In this document: one piece after another, positions 34,182-45,187 of the stretch
How the letters are laid out: every line of letters begins with the position of its first letter
Position numbering within the stretch: position 1 is the first letter of the stretch
Source of the DNA: Cryptomeria japonica
Taxonomy: Eukaryota > Streptophyta > Pinopsida > Cupressales > Cupressaceae
DNA: 64,000 bases
Direction: 5' to 3'
Assembly: GCF_030272615.1 (NCBI RefSeq)
Contig: NC_081413.1
Location: 181,796,951-181,860,950, forward strand
Notes under the pieces: generated by a model
Seen by the model: the letters and a program-made list of their open reading frames with translations, nothing else
Database searches by the model: none
What the model was told of the DNA's origin: nothing
Position numbers and translations under genes: made by a program

Positions 34182-35412
34182 TGTAAAGCAGAAAAATTGA
34201 ACCCTAGGTGTTCCCCCCACTCCACTCCAAGGAGAGAGAAAAGAGGGTCACTAGGGTTGACGGTTTTCACTTAGGAGAGACTTTACATTCAAAAGAGGGG
34301 CTAAAACCCACAAGATCCAATCCCACACAATGCAAGACTAGATTCTAAATGAGTTTCAAGGGTTAAGACATCAAGGATACCCTCTTTTGTAAAGAATGTA
34401 GATAGAATGATTGAACTAGGAATGCATGTAACGTAAGAAAGATTCGCTTATAGACAGAGATAGGGACACAGGATGAAGCTACGGACCTAAAATTGTAGTA
34501 AAATGTTGAGACAGTGCTGTTCTACAAATTTGAGCGAAAGTTGTGAGGATGATGGCGCCCGAAGTGCACAAAGTCCTCTGAAAAATCCACGAAATGAAGG
34601 GGGATCTGTTCGTCTCTGCACAAGGATTCCAGATCTTCAATTATAGCCGCGTACCTGCAACCTACACACAGAAAAGAGAGGATGATTGGGGGGTTAGGGA
34701 TTAGGGGTTTGCCTTTAGGTCAAACCCCGATTTTGGAATTAACCAAGAAATGAGAATGTTGTAAATGTAAATGTTTGTAATGTAAACAAGTACTGATACC
34801 TTGTTGTAAGAATGTTTGTATTCTTACATGCGAAGGTGTAATGATGTTGTATGTTGTATGTTGTAAGTGATCTCCTCTTCAATGGTTGAATCCTTGTCTT
34901 GAATGCAACACCTAGCCTTGAATGGAGACTTAGAATGCTCAATTGCTTGAAGGAATGCTTGAATGCTTGAATGTTTGAATGTTTGAATGTTGCTTCCGTG
35001 TCTTGCTCTTTCTTATTTCCTTTCTGTCCCTTTCTAGGAGAGGAAAAGTAGTTTATATACTTGTCAATTAGGGTTGAGAGACTGATTTTTTCGACCTTAG
35101 GCCAACCTAGGAACATCATTTTCCGAATTGCAAACTTAAAGACCTGATGCCCAACAAGAGACCGGGCCCAGAATAGGGCCAGGGACCAGGGCGCTAGGCG
35201 CCATGGTCCAGAAGGACTAGGGCACTGGGTGCCATGGTTCGACCTCCCAGGACAGCAGGGTGCAAGGAAGGATCATGCCAAGGTGCAGAAATATGCAGTT
35301 TTTGATGTCACAAGAAGGTTTCGGGGTCTCCATTTAGGTTCAACGTTGCGCCGCCATCGTGAAGACCCAAATGCAGTCGAAATTGCAAGTGTCACAATTT
35401 TAGGATGCTACA
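34182..35412 (-). repeat. 5' LTR of J, with promoter
   Basis: 1,231 bp, the pair of 27552-28794. A TATA box (plus-strand GTTTATATA, 35051-35059) places the transcript start near 35025, so the hairpin at 34541-34578 (GTGCAC 34564-34569) lies in the RNA leader. Two palindromic GGCGCC-type units occur at about 35180-35250. Short open frames inside are not genes. Confidence 0.93.
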
Positions 35413-36096
35413 GGAATAAGGCTTGATTGGTTTGTAAAGGATATTCTTAGAAGGAAGGAATTGATTATGGAGAGACTTTTGCATGTAAATAGGATTGAAG
35501 CTTTAAGATTATTTCTTGCCTATGCTACCCATAAAAACTACAAGGTTTATCAGATGGATGTTAAGTGTGCATTTTTGAATGGGGATATTGATGAGGAAGT
35601 TTATATTGAGCAACCTGATAGGTTTTTACTATCAAATGATACAAACATGGTTTGCAGGTTATGGAAAGATTTATATGGATTAAAACAGGCACCCAGAGCT
35701 TGGTATGCAAGGTTGGATAAATATCTTTTGAAGCTTGGTTTTACTAAGGGTAATGCTGATAGTAATTTGTATTATAAGATCACTGATGATGATATACTAA
35801 TTATTGAAGTATTTGTTGATGACATCATTTTTGGAGCTGAAGATAAGATATGAAAGGAATTTGATACCAATATAAAAAAAGAATTTGAAATGTTTATGAT
35901 TGGGGAAATTAAATTCTTCTTAGGTTTGCAAATTACTCAAACTAACAAAGGTATTTTCACCTGTCAAACTAAGTATGTTAAGGACTTTTTGAAGAAATTT
36001 GGCATGGGAGATTATAAACTGGTAAGTACTCTTATGGTTAGAAGTGATAAATTGACAAGAAAAGATGTTTATGTACCGGTAAATCCTACTAGATAA
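35413..36096 (+). pseudogene. Copia I reverse transcriptase (continued after J)
   Basis: The frame resumes with RNKA..LVCK, then [36 protein letters not shown] and the catalytic FVDDIIFG (about 35811-35834). A TGA at 35851-35853 (EDKI-stop) and a later stop at about 36094 break it. The second stretch 35890-36096 has IGEIKFFLGLQI. Position and motifs match element E's RT. Confidence 0.88.
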
Positions 36097-36102
36097 AAAT
36101 CT

Positions 36103-36720
36103 ATGATTGGAGGTCTTCTTTATTTGACTCATACTAGGCTTGACATAATGAATGTTGTTTGTATTATATCAAGATTTCAGAGTGATCTTAGAGAAAATAT
36201 TGAGAGTGTGGTGAAAAGGATTTTTAGATACTTACACGGTACATCAGAATATGGTTTGTGGTACGCTAAGGATGATGACTTGAATTTATGTGCATATAGA
36301 GATGTTGATTGGGTTGGAGATGTTGATGACCGGAAAAGTACTTTCGATGGAGATTTATTTCTTGGAAAGAAGTTGGCTTCATGGATCAGCAAGAAATGGT
36401 CATGTACTTCTTTATCTACTGTTGAAGCTGAGTATGTTGCTGCTGCTACTAACTGTACACAAGTTTTATGGATGAAGAAAATGTTGAAGGATATAAAGGT
36501 GGATTCTAATGAACTGGTAGTTATTCACTATGATAACTCTACTGCTATTGATATTTCTAAGATAAAGCATAGTACAACTTTTTAAAGGAAAAGGTGGAAG
36601 CAAATGAAGTTAGATTGGTTTACGTGAACACTAAAGAATAGATTGTAGATATTTTCACTAAACCTTTGCCTAAAGAATCATTTGAGTACCTAAGAGACAG
36701 ATTGGGGTTTCTGCCCCTTC
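36103..36720 (+). pseudogene. Copia I RNase H
   Basis: MIGGLLYLTHTRLDIMN leads into RNase H: YRDVDWVGD, STVEAEYVAAA and HYDNSTAI retain the acidic residues. After DISK about 15 residues of the conserved HSKTKHI block are missing and the frame shifts (36561-36583). The remaining end VRLVYVNTKE-stop-IVDIFTKPLPKESFEY is in another frame. Comparison with E suggests a small deletion between short direct repeats. Confidence 0.85.
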
Positions 36721-37150
36721 GGTAGAGAATTGATTGATGTGGTTTGGAATCAGTCCGGTATGCATTATTAGAGATATTTTTCATTCTAGTACTGATGTCA
36801 GGATGCTACTACTCAGGGGGAGTAGTTATTTTTATGATTCAATGATTTATGTTTTTATTTTGATATTTATGTCAGATTTCTAGCATTGATGTCAAAGGGG
36901 GAGAGATATTGATGTGAAAAATAAAAAATTAAGGATTTTTATACATTAGGGGGAGATATATATGTATAATTCAGAGCTTTACATAGATATCATTCACAGG
37001 GGGAGTTTGGTCTTTTTTTTAGAACTTCATTGTTATATCTTTACGTGGGAGATTGTTAGTTGTCTTCCATTGGGGGAGACTTGTTTGGCATTTCTTGGTA
37101 CTTAGATGTTTTTCACATTTAGTGTTGCCATCAATGCTGAAGGGGGAGAT
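36721..37150 (+). other. I purine-block cluster and polypurine tract
   Basis: At least six GGGGGAG blocks lie at about 36817, 36897, 36950, 37000, 37064 and 37139-37150. The last, GAAGGGGGAGAT, abuts the LTR and is the working tract. Several follow an ATTGATGTCAAAGG-type context. No gene is seen. Confidence 0.8.
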
Positions 37151-38374
37151 TGTTGGCCATTTGGAAGAATTGATTATGTGTTTCATTGATGTTTTGTCAT
37201 TGAAGTCAACACTAGTTGTTTGGATTCTTTACCGACACCCTTTTGATCTCGTTAGGTTGAGCAGTTTCTGGTTGGTTTGGATTTGGTATGATTTGGTTAT
37301 GGAATTGGCTTAGTCATGACACTCATGATCATATTTAGTCATTTGGTTTTGGTCTAGTGATCGAATGCTATCCTGTTTGCTTGGAAGCTTGGCTTGCAGA
37401 TCGGATGAGGGTTTCATCAGCAAAGCTTTTGTTGAAGATATTTGATGAATCACATAAGTGGTGTTGGTGCAGCTTCTAGTGGAGATTCTGGATGTTGTTG
37501 GTGATCATGTTTGAGACTTGGCAGATGGAGATCATTGCTTTAGCGTGTGGACCTATATTGGGTCTTGGTTGATCTAGGTTATGGATCAACTTAATGTAAC
37601 ATGTGGATTAGACCTCTCAATTTGTTCCCGGGATGTCTTATGGGTTGGATATTATTTGTTTGGTCTAAGGCCGACATGTTTTCTAATTATGTAATTGGTT
37701 TATTGTTTGCTAGTTGACCTGATTGTTTATGGTTGAGGGTTTGTATATGATGTAAGATCTCATTGTAGATCATATTATAGGGATAAGATATGAGATATGG
37801 ATATGTAACGTGTGAATAATGTAATATCATTAAAGAAGAGGATTTGGTCAATCATAGGAGATTGAATTGGGTTTATGTAAGAGGATTTAGTCCTCCAGTA
37901 TTGAGCTTAACCAGAACTGTACTCAGGCATAGGAGATGTTATCTTTGTAGTTCAAACACTTCTCTAGATTGTATTCTAGATTTCTATGTAGTCAGTGAGA
38001 CTCCTTTTGTGTTGAGTAGTGCGCTCTAGGCTACTGGCCTTCCTCCAAGTGCAGACCTCTCAATTGTAATTCACATACTTACTGCAAAAGTATTATCTAA
38101 CTATGGGTAGGCTTCCCACTGTGGTTTTTCCCTTTACCGGGTTTTCCACATATAAATCTTGGTGTCATGAGGATGGTATTTATTTTGTGATTATTGTTTA
38201 TGCTTAATTGGTTTAACTGTTATTCTGGTATTTAGTTTAAGCATTCCAGTATTAGTGTTTTGGGTTCTGGTATGTTCCAGTATTGAATTTTTAATTACTA
38301 AATATTTTGGTAATTTGTGACAACTGATTCACCCCCCCTCTTCGTTGTCTTCCAATTATTTGAACTATCTAATA
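37151..38374 (+). repeat. 3' LTR of copia I
   Basis: 1,224 bp, TGTTGGCCATTTGG...CTATCTAATA. Start and end align with E's LTR (E ends GTCTTACA), so the terminal CA appears mutated to TA. The CCCACTGTGGTTTTTCCC..GGGTTTTCCAC block is at about 38117-38150 and the GATTCACCCCCCCTC box at 38327-38341. It abuts G1 LTR sequence GGCCCTATCC at 38375. Confidence 0.85.
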
Positions 38375-39294
38375 GGCCCTATCCAAGATTTGAGTGGGAA
38401 TTACTTCTCCATGTCGGCCTATGTCAGAAAATTAATATGTTTGACGAAAAAAAAGTATATAAAGGTCTTCCCCTCTCATTTGAGGAATAAGGGCGAATAC
38501 AAAGAGAAGGAAAGGAGAACTACATTCAAGCAATTGATCATTTCTAGAGGCCTTCAAGGCTTAATATTCTTCATCCATCCATTATGGAGAAACATTACAT
38601 CATTCATTTACAAGCATGTGTGTGTGACTAGGGTTTTTTCATGTTCATGCCATTTCATACAAGATATATGATTACATTCAAGAAATAAAGTATCATTAGC
38701 AATCATTGCAAATCTAAGGTATATCCTTCCATAATTTTATTTTGGTATTTTCAATATTCCATTCGAGGTTGATTCCAAACTGGGGTTTGAATTAGGCAAA
38801 CCCTTATTCCCAACCTTTTTCCCCTTTCCTTTCTATCTATAGGAAACAGGTGCACAACTATACTTCTCAGAATAAGCTTCAAACATGGAGATAGAACAAT
38901 CATTTTTGGCATGTGGAAAATTCGGAGGACCATATTGTCGTGTCGTGGTCCCTGCTTTTTTGGGGCATTTTTGTAGGGTAGTTCAAAATCAGCTTATATT
39001 ACTCAGATCCAAGAGCACGACAAAATCATGAACCTAGAGCTCATTATTTTCTCAATTTTGTTTTCAATTTGAGCACTTTACCCTAAATCAGTATTTCAAC
39101 ATACAAAAGAGGGAAAAAAGCATCATAATCAGTCAATCCACTTAGTAGGTTTAGTTCTTATTTGATTTGTGACTAGATCTAGTGAATTCTTCTCCTCTTT
39201 TGAATGTAAAGGAATTCCTCCCCCAAAGCAAAAATTGATTTGGTGATTTCTCCTTCTATGTTGCAAATTGCCAAATCAAATTTTCCCCTTTACA
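38375..39294 (+). repeat. 3' LTR of G1 (start missing)
   Basis: Collinear with 4549-5449, including GTATATAAAGG (38455-38464), the AAACCC block and the CCCCTTTACA end. Its first part is absent because of the insertion of I and the deletion on its left. Internal differences include an added CTTTTGAATGTAAAGGAATTC stretch near 39196-39216. Confidence 0.85.
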
Positions 39295-40672
39295 CATTGT
39301 TATGAGATCCGTTGGTGGAACATTTTTCTGGATTGACTGAAAAAAGGTAGTTAATGATAGCATCATCATTAGGGAGGACTCGTATATTAAGAGGCTTGTT
39401 TTGTTCCCAGTCGATGAGTTCGGGATGTACCAATGGTAAGGAATCATGGGGTGGGTTAATGTCTAAGGTAGTAAGGGTCATGATGTAAATATTGTCAGAT
39501 TTTGTGATAGTGAAGTCATGGTTTATGATATTACTCTCCTTAGGAGTGTCTATCTTGTTCTGAATCTGATCATCCTCACTAGATTCATCGATATGTTGTG
39601 GTCCAAATTTAAATGGTCGAGATCCTGAGCTTTGTCCCATTCCCATTCATTTGAGTCTGTTTCGGAGCTAGCTTGCAATCTATGGATTTGTTCATAGAGA
39701 TTTTGAGTAGCTTCCTCCTTCTTCATGGAAAGTTCTTCTTGTTTTTGCTCATATTCCTCCTCTTGTTGTTTATCGACTGCTTCTTTCACTTGCTATTTTT
39801 CAGACTATTTCCTTGTTTTGTTGCTTTCGAGCTTCTTCTTCATGTTGTTGTTTATGCACTATTTCTTCTTCTTGTCTATGAACTAGAATGTCCTGACCAA
39901 ATCCTAGTCCCAATTTGTTTTTAGTATTTTGAGAAGGAAGCTATATTGGTTATAGAATGCCTTCTTTTCTTCTGCCAATAGGACCATTTCCATCATATCT
40001 CATTCTTTACATGATTTTGAACCTTTTACCATATTTCTTTGTTTGTACTTTGATATTTAAAGTTGCTTCTTTGGTTTCTTCTTCATCCTTTTATAGCCAA
40101 TTTATAATATGTCTTTGTCATCAGATTCATCTGCTAGAGTGCTCAATTTCTTTGACAAATGTACCATCAAAGAGCTTGATATACTATGAAGATTGTTTCT
40201 TAGATGTTAATGGTTGTCCATGAGATCTTGGTGAAACTGGTAGTTTTGATAGACAAAGAATTTTCAAAAGAATATTCTCCCATACCTTTATCTTTCAGTT
40301 GCATCTTTTTCTCAAAATTTATTGATAAAGAATTGAGTGTGGTTTCACTGCTTGATGAAGTAGAAGCAAAAGCTTCCTTGTTGTGTGGTACAAAGACATC
40401 TTGAACTGCTTTGAGATTACTACAGTACTAAAAGGGATTAGAATCTGTTGAGATTGATATTTCTTGTCCATTATAGGGGAATTTCATAGATTGGTGGTAG
40501 GTAGATGGTACTGCCTTCATTTTATGGATCCAAGGTCGACCCAAGAGTATGTTATAGGTCAAGTCCATGTCCAAGACTTGGAAAATTATATCTTTCTAAA
40601 TTGGTGCCACTTGAATGGGCAATACCACTAATCCTATTGAAGATCTCTCTACATCATCATAATATTTGATAG
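39295..40672 (-). pseudogene. K region downstream of protease
   Basis: Minus-strand frames (39789-39550 and 39646-39295, different phases) encode a Glu/Gln-rich coiled segment (MKEAVDKQQEEEYEQKQEEL) followed by acidic sequence and NPPHDSLPLVHPELIDW. The 39790-40672 part is broken by stops. No RT motif is reached. Charged linkers between protease and RT are common in plant gypsy elements, but this region has no named domain. Confidence 0.5.
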
Positions 40673-41395
40673 TTATTTTTTTCTTAGGATCTTAGCATTT
40701 TCTGAGAAACCCAATGTATGGACAAGCTTTAAATTACAAATATTTAAACCAGGTCCTCCATTTATTAATATACATTTGACCTGATGTTTATGGATTAAAA
40801 CTTCAATATGGAGTGGAATGTTATGTGGATGACTTAAGGAGACATCATCATTTTCTGAAAATGATAGATTGTGAGGTGTGGTTAAATGCCCCACCATGGC
40901 TTGGAATCAATCGACATCCAAATTGTTTGGCATTGTGGCGTCTACTAGAGCCCTTTCTAAAATGTCCTTGTGTGCAGGTGAGATTTTAAGAAGTTCTAAT
41001 ATGGATATCTATGTCGGTGTCTTTTGTAATTGATCTACTAAGTTGTATTGATTTGAAGGGGTAGTAGATATTTTAGATGTGTTTCCTTTCAATACAAACT
41101 TATACTGTTCTTGTGTAGTTATATTTATTGGTTTGTAATATTGTTTATCCTTGAATTTGATGACATTGATTTGATTGTTTGATGTGGAAATGTGATTGAT
41201 AACATTTTCATAGATGTAGTTAAATTTACTCCCTTTCTTGTTTGATGAAGATGGTTCTCCCTTTTCATAATTAGGAAGAGGATCTTTGAATGCTCCACGA
41301 TCCTCATTTATTTTGTATCCTTCCATAGTTATGTCACATCTATTGAGAAATTCTTGAAATAAATGTTTTAATCTTTGGCAATCATTAGTTCTATG
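40673..41395 (-). pseudogene. K protease and gag C-terminus
   Basis: At 40673-40897 a frame reads HQVKCILINGGPGLNICNL, matching the gypsy aspartic protease core ILIDGGSGLNIC but with Asn in place of the catalytic Asp, so inactive. Upstream, 41009-41395 holds the second half of the zinc knuckle (HRTNDCQRLKHLF) and a Lys/Ser-rich linker. The first knuckle half is beyond E at 47975-48020. Confidence 0.75.
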
Positions 41396-42655
41396 TGTAA
41401 GACAACTCAGATAACTATAGGACAACTAAGAGGGGGGGGGAGGGGGGTGAATCAATTGTCATCGGATTACAGAACTTTAAGCATTTAAATACTTATTATA
41501 GAAACACAAAAACTCAATACTGGAATAGCAGATATAGTAATTAAATATAAACATAAATCACAGAATAGTTACCATCCATCCATAACACATGACACCAAGA
41601 TTTATACATGGAAAAATTTGTAAAGGGAAAAACCATGGTGGGAAGCCTGCCCACACTCAGATAATACTTCTACAGTAAGTATGTGATTACAATATTAAAG
41701 GGGCCTACACATGCAGGAGGGCCAAAATCCTAGAGCATACTGCTCATCATGAAAGGAGCCTCATTGACTACAAAATACATTGAACTACAATCCGAAATGA
41801 AGATTGAACTGCAAGTATAGAATCTCCTATGCCTGAGTACAGTTCTAGTTAAGCTCAATACCAAAATCCTTAAACCTCTCTTACAAACCCAATTCAATCA
41901 CCTATGATTGACCAAAACCTCTGCATATGATTACAATATTATTCACACATAGATAACCCTATATCCCATAACCATACATTCATTCATTCATAATCTACAA
42001 AGAGATCTTACATCATATTTATACCAACCCAGGACCTAAGCAATTAGGTCAGCCACCTAAAAGATAATACAATAAATTCATAACATAAACCCATAAGCCA
42101 ACGATCAGCCAAGTTGGCTCAGGCTGAAAACAATGTAAACCAATCATTAAATCCTATCAGTAACGCATCAAGAAAATCCACCAACACGTTACATAAACCA
42201 GTCCATAACCTAGATAACATTGGACCCAAAATAAGTTGCCATAAACCAAATCCAACACCAAATATCTATAGGAACATGAGAAAGATAACCAACAACATCT
42301 TGATAGCAATCTAGAAGTCGCACCGACACTACTTATCATGTGCATCAAAATATTTTCAACAAAGCTTTGCCAGTAAAACTCTTATCGGTGACCAAAAGGC
42401 TTTACTAGAACAAATGATAGCCCTAAGTCATCAAATCTTGGACTAGCTGATCATGATACACATCTAAATAATATGAATGATAGATCCAAACCAAATCCAC
42501 AAACCAAAGCATAGTGGAGCATACCGGATCAACATCATAAACCAACCACTCTACCGAAACCAACTGGAAACCATTAAACAACCAAAACTGCCAGTGTTGC
42601 CATCAATGACAAAATAATAATGCAACACATAATCAATTCCTCCAAATCACCAACA
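41396..42655 (-). repeat. 3' LTR of copia E
   Basis: 1,260 bp, TGTTGG...TCTTACA in minus sense. The G run is broken by one A (about 41432-41447). The GGGAAAAACCATGGTGGG block is at about 41625-41643. Confidence 0.95.
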
Positions 42656-43012
42656 ATCTCCCTGTTTGGCATTGATGGTAACACTAGATGTGAAAAACAT
42701 CCAAGTGCCAAGAAATGTCAAACAAGTCTCCCCCAAAGGAAGATAGCCAACAATATCCCATAAGATGATATTACAATGAAGCTCTAAACAAAACTCTCCC
42801 TTTGACTAATATTCTGTTAAGTTATGTTTTTCACATATATCTCTCCCCCTTTGACATCAATGCCAAAGATCTGGCATAAATATCAAAGAAAGATCATAGA
42901 TCCACTGAACCACACAACTGACTACTCCCCCTGAGTAGTAGCACCACCACATCAATCCGAATTGAATAGTATCTCTGTAAATGCATATCAAATTGATGTC
43001 AATCAACATCAT
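42656..43012 (-). other. E polypurine tract and purine-block cluster
   Basis: AAACAGGGAGAT (minus strand, 42656-42667) abuts the LTR with the CATCAATGCCAAA context. Related blocks lie at about 42730, 42797, 42843-42850 and 42926. The outermost copies keep GTCAAAGGGGGAG better than the terminal one. Confidence 0.7.
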
Positions 43013-43590
43013 TCAAGTCTCTATCGGAGGGGCAGAAATCCCCAATATGTCTCCAAAGTACTCAAATGATTCTTTAGGCAAAGGTTTAGTGAAAATGTCT
43101 ACAATCTTCTCTTTAGTGTTTACATAAACCAGTCTGACTTCATTTTCTTCCACCTTTTCCTTCAAAAAGTTATACTTGATAGATATGTGCTTTGTCTTAG
43201 AATGAAATACCAGATTCTTTGATATATCAATAGCAACAAAGTTATCATAGTGAATAACTACCAGTTCATTACAATCCACCTTTATATCCTTCAACATTTG
43301 CTTCATCCATATAACTTGTGTATAGTTAGTAGTAGCAACAACATACTCAACTTCAATAGTAGATAAAGATGTACACGATTGTTTTTTGCTGATCCATGAA
43401 ACAAGTTTCTTTCCAAGAAAGAAAGCTCCACCAGATGTGCTCTTCCGGTCATCAACATCTCTAGCCTAGTCCACATTTGTATATGCACTTAATATAAAGT
43501 CATCATTTTTAGGATACCACAAACCATATTCAGTTGTTCCCTCCAAATACCTGAAAAAATCCTTTTCACCGCACTCATGATTTTCTCTAG
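43013..43590 (-). pseudogene. Copia E RNase H
   Basis: Frames 43488-43303 and 43306-43013 cover the domain. The latter reads MKQMLKDIKVDCNELVVIHYDN, FHSKTKHISIKYNFLKEKVEE and VNTKEKIVDIFTKPLPKESFEY. The N-terminal half is in a different phase after a frameshift. It is near-identical in wording to element I and retains the segment I has lost. Confidence 0.85.
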
Positions 43591-43597
43591 GATCACT

Positions 43598-44500
43598 CTA
43601 ATATCTCAATATAATGCAAATTGCATTCATTATATCTAGTCTAGTTTGAGTTAGATATAACAAACCTCCAATCACAGACTTGTACCTTTTAGGATTTATC
43701 AGTGTAGATGGATCATTCTTTGACAATTTCTCACTTGTAACCATAGGTGTACCAACCAGTTTAGAATTTTCCAACCCAAATTTCTTCACCAACTCTCTAG
43801 CATACTTAGTTTGACAAATGAAAATACCTTTATCAGTTTGAGTAATTTGCAAACCTAAGAAAAATATCATCTCCCCAATTATAGACATCTCAAATTAGTT
43901 CTTCATATTGTTAGAGAATTCCATACACAACTTATCTTCACCTCCAAAAATGATATCATCAACAAAGACTTCAATAATCAATATATCATCATTAATGATC
44001 GTATAATATAAATTACTTTCAACATTACCTTTAGTGAAACCAATCTTCAAAAGATATTTATCTAGCATACCAAACTCTAGGGGCTTGTTTCAATCCATAT
44101 AAAGCTTTCTTTAACCTAAAACCATAGTTTTGTCATCTGAAAGTGAAAATCCACCAGGTTGCTCAATATAAACTTCCTCTTCAAGATCTCCATTTAGAAA
44201 TGCATATTTGACATCCATCTGATAAACCTTGTAGTTCTTATGTGTTGCATAAGCAATAAATAATATCACAACTTCAATCCTAGATACTGGTGCAAAGGTT
44301 TCATCATAATCAATTCCTTCCTTTTGAGAATATCCTCTACAAACCAATCTAGCTTTATTCCTCACCACTTGGCCATCTTCATTCAGTTTATTCCTACAAA
44401 CCCATTTAGTTCTAATAACATTCTTAATTTTAGGTCAGGGAACTAAAATCCATGTGTTATTCTTTTCTATCTGATCTAATTCTTCTCCATAGCTTTCATC
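43598..44500 (-). pseudogene. Copia E reverse transcriptase
   Basis: Segments 44368-44111 ([51 protein letters not shown]) and 43888-43598 (MSIIGEMIFFLGLQI, then GGLLYLTQTRLDIMN) carry the RT. The catalytic FVDD lies near 43955-43966. At least two frameshifts and several stops separate the pieces. Confidence 0.88.
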
Positions 44501-45187
44501 CAACATTCATCTTTACAAGCTTCAATTACTTAACTGTCGATGTATGACCAAACCATAACTCATAAGATGTCTTACCAGTGTCTCATTTGATATGAACTCT
44601 ATTGAATGTATATATCGTCATTCTTACAACTTCTCTCTAGTAGACATGAGGCATATTAGCTTCCATCATCATGGTCCTAGCTGCATCCAAGATATTTATT
44701 TTCTTCCTTTTCACAACTCCATTCTATTGAGGTGTCTCAAGTGTAGACAACTATCTCCTTATCCCATTCTTCTCACAATAGTTGTTAGATTCACCGGTTG
44801 TGAATTATACACCCTGATCTGACCTTAAGCATTTAATCTTCAATCCTATCTCTATTTCAACTTTAGCATTAAATATTTTAAACTTTTCAAATGCTTCAAA
44901 CTTCTCCCTTAGAAAAGTAACCCACATAATTATTGAATAGTCATCAATGAATAGCATGAAATATCTATCACCCTAAAAAAATTTGATTCTAGCAGGACCA
45001 CACAAATCAGTATGAATAAGATCAAGAAAATCATTAGATTTATCTTGTGTATACTCTTAAAAGTAGTTCTAACTTTCTTTCCCATTTGACATTCCTTACA
45101 TATTGGATTATAGGGCTTTACAATCTTAGGTATATCTCTAACTGCCTTAGTAGAACTGATCAAACATGTCTTCTCACCGGAGTTCAA
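44501..45187 (-). pseudogene. Copia E integrase
   Basis: From 45187 the frame has the zinc-binding end C-K-E-C-QMGKKVRTTF; the Asp of the catalytic core (LIHTDLCGP-like) is recognisable near 45005 across frameshifts. Downstream, the KCLRSDQG-like second Asp (about 44815) and the ETPQ-NGV-KRKK region near 44720 are broken by stops. Confidence 0.75.

Larger units (their letters stand above)
27552..35412 (-). mobile_element. Element J: non-autonomous Ty3/gypsy-type element (gag and protease only)
   Basis: 7,861 bp with LTRs at 27552-28794 and 34182-35412, exact target duplications GGAAT (27547-27551 and 35413-35417), a primer-site-like sequence and a polypurine tract. The 5.4 kb interior encodes one gag-protease frame and nothing with RT, RNase H or integrase character. 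There is 0.75 kb of non-coding sequence before the 3' LTR and a 1.2 kb leader. This is the layout of terminal-repeat-with-gag elements, which depend on an autonomous partner. The related LTR junction in G1 suggests a common clade. Confidence 0.9.
26386..38374 (+). mobile_element. Element I: 5'-truncated Ty1/copia, split by J
   Basis: Integrase, RT, RNase H, a purine-block region and a 3' LTR (37151-38374) remain. The 5' LTR, gag and protease are missing, ending abruptly at a CA-repeat junction near 26375-26386. J is inserted at the start of RT (target GGAAT). The LTR start and the RNase H closely resemble element E, so I and E belong to one family in opposite orientations. Its 3' end lies inside the 3' LTR of G1. 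Confidence 0.85.
4427..39294 (+). mobile_element. Element G1: Ty3/gypsy relic, heavily interrupted
   Basis: G1 is rebuilt from a 5' LTR (4427-5449), leader, gag (6340-7232, then 24052-24610), 3' non-coding repeats (about 24611-26375) and a 3' LTR (38375-39294). It is interrupted by solo LTR H and everything in it, and by copia I with J. The two LTRs are clearly homologous and both end in CCCCTTTACA. No protease, RT or integrase of this element is visible. Either it was gag-only or those parts were lost in the deletion that also removed the left half of I. The start of its 5' LTR is cut off by C, and the right flank at 39295 is element K. Confidence 0.65.

Noticed and set aside
34739-35119. 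Minus-strand 126-codon frame, and related ones at 28110-28470
   Set aside because: Both lie inside the J LTRs, are not maintained equally in the two copies, and begin upstream of or across the TATA box.
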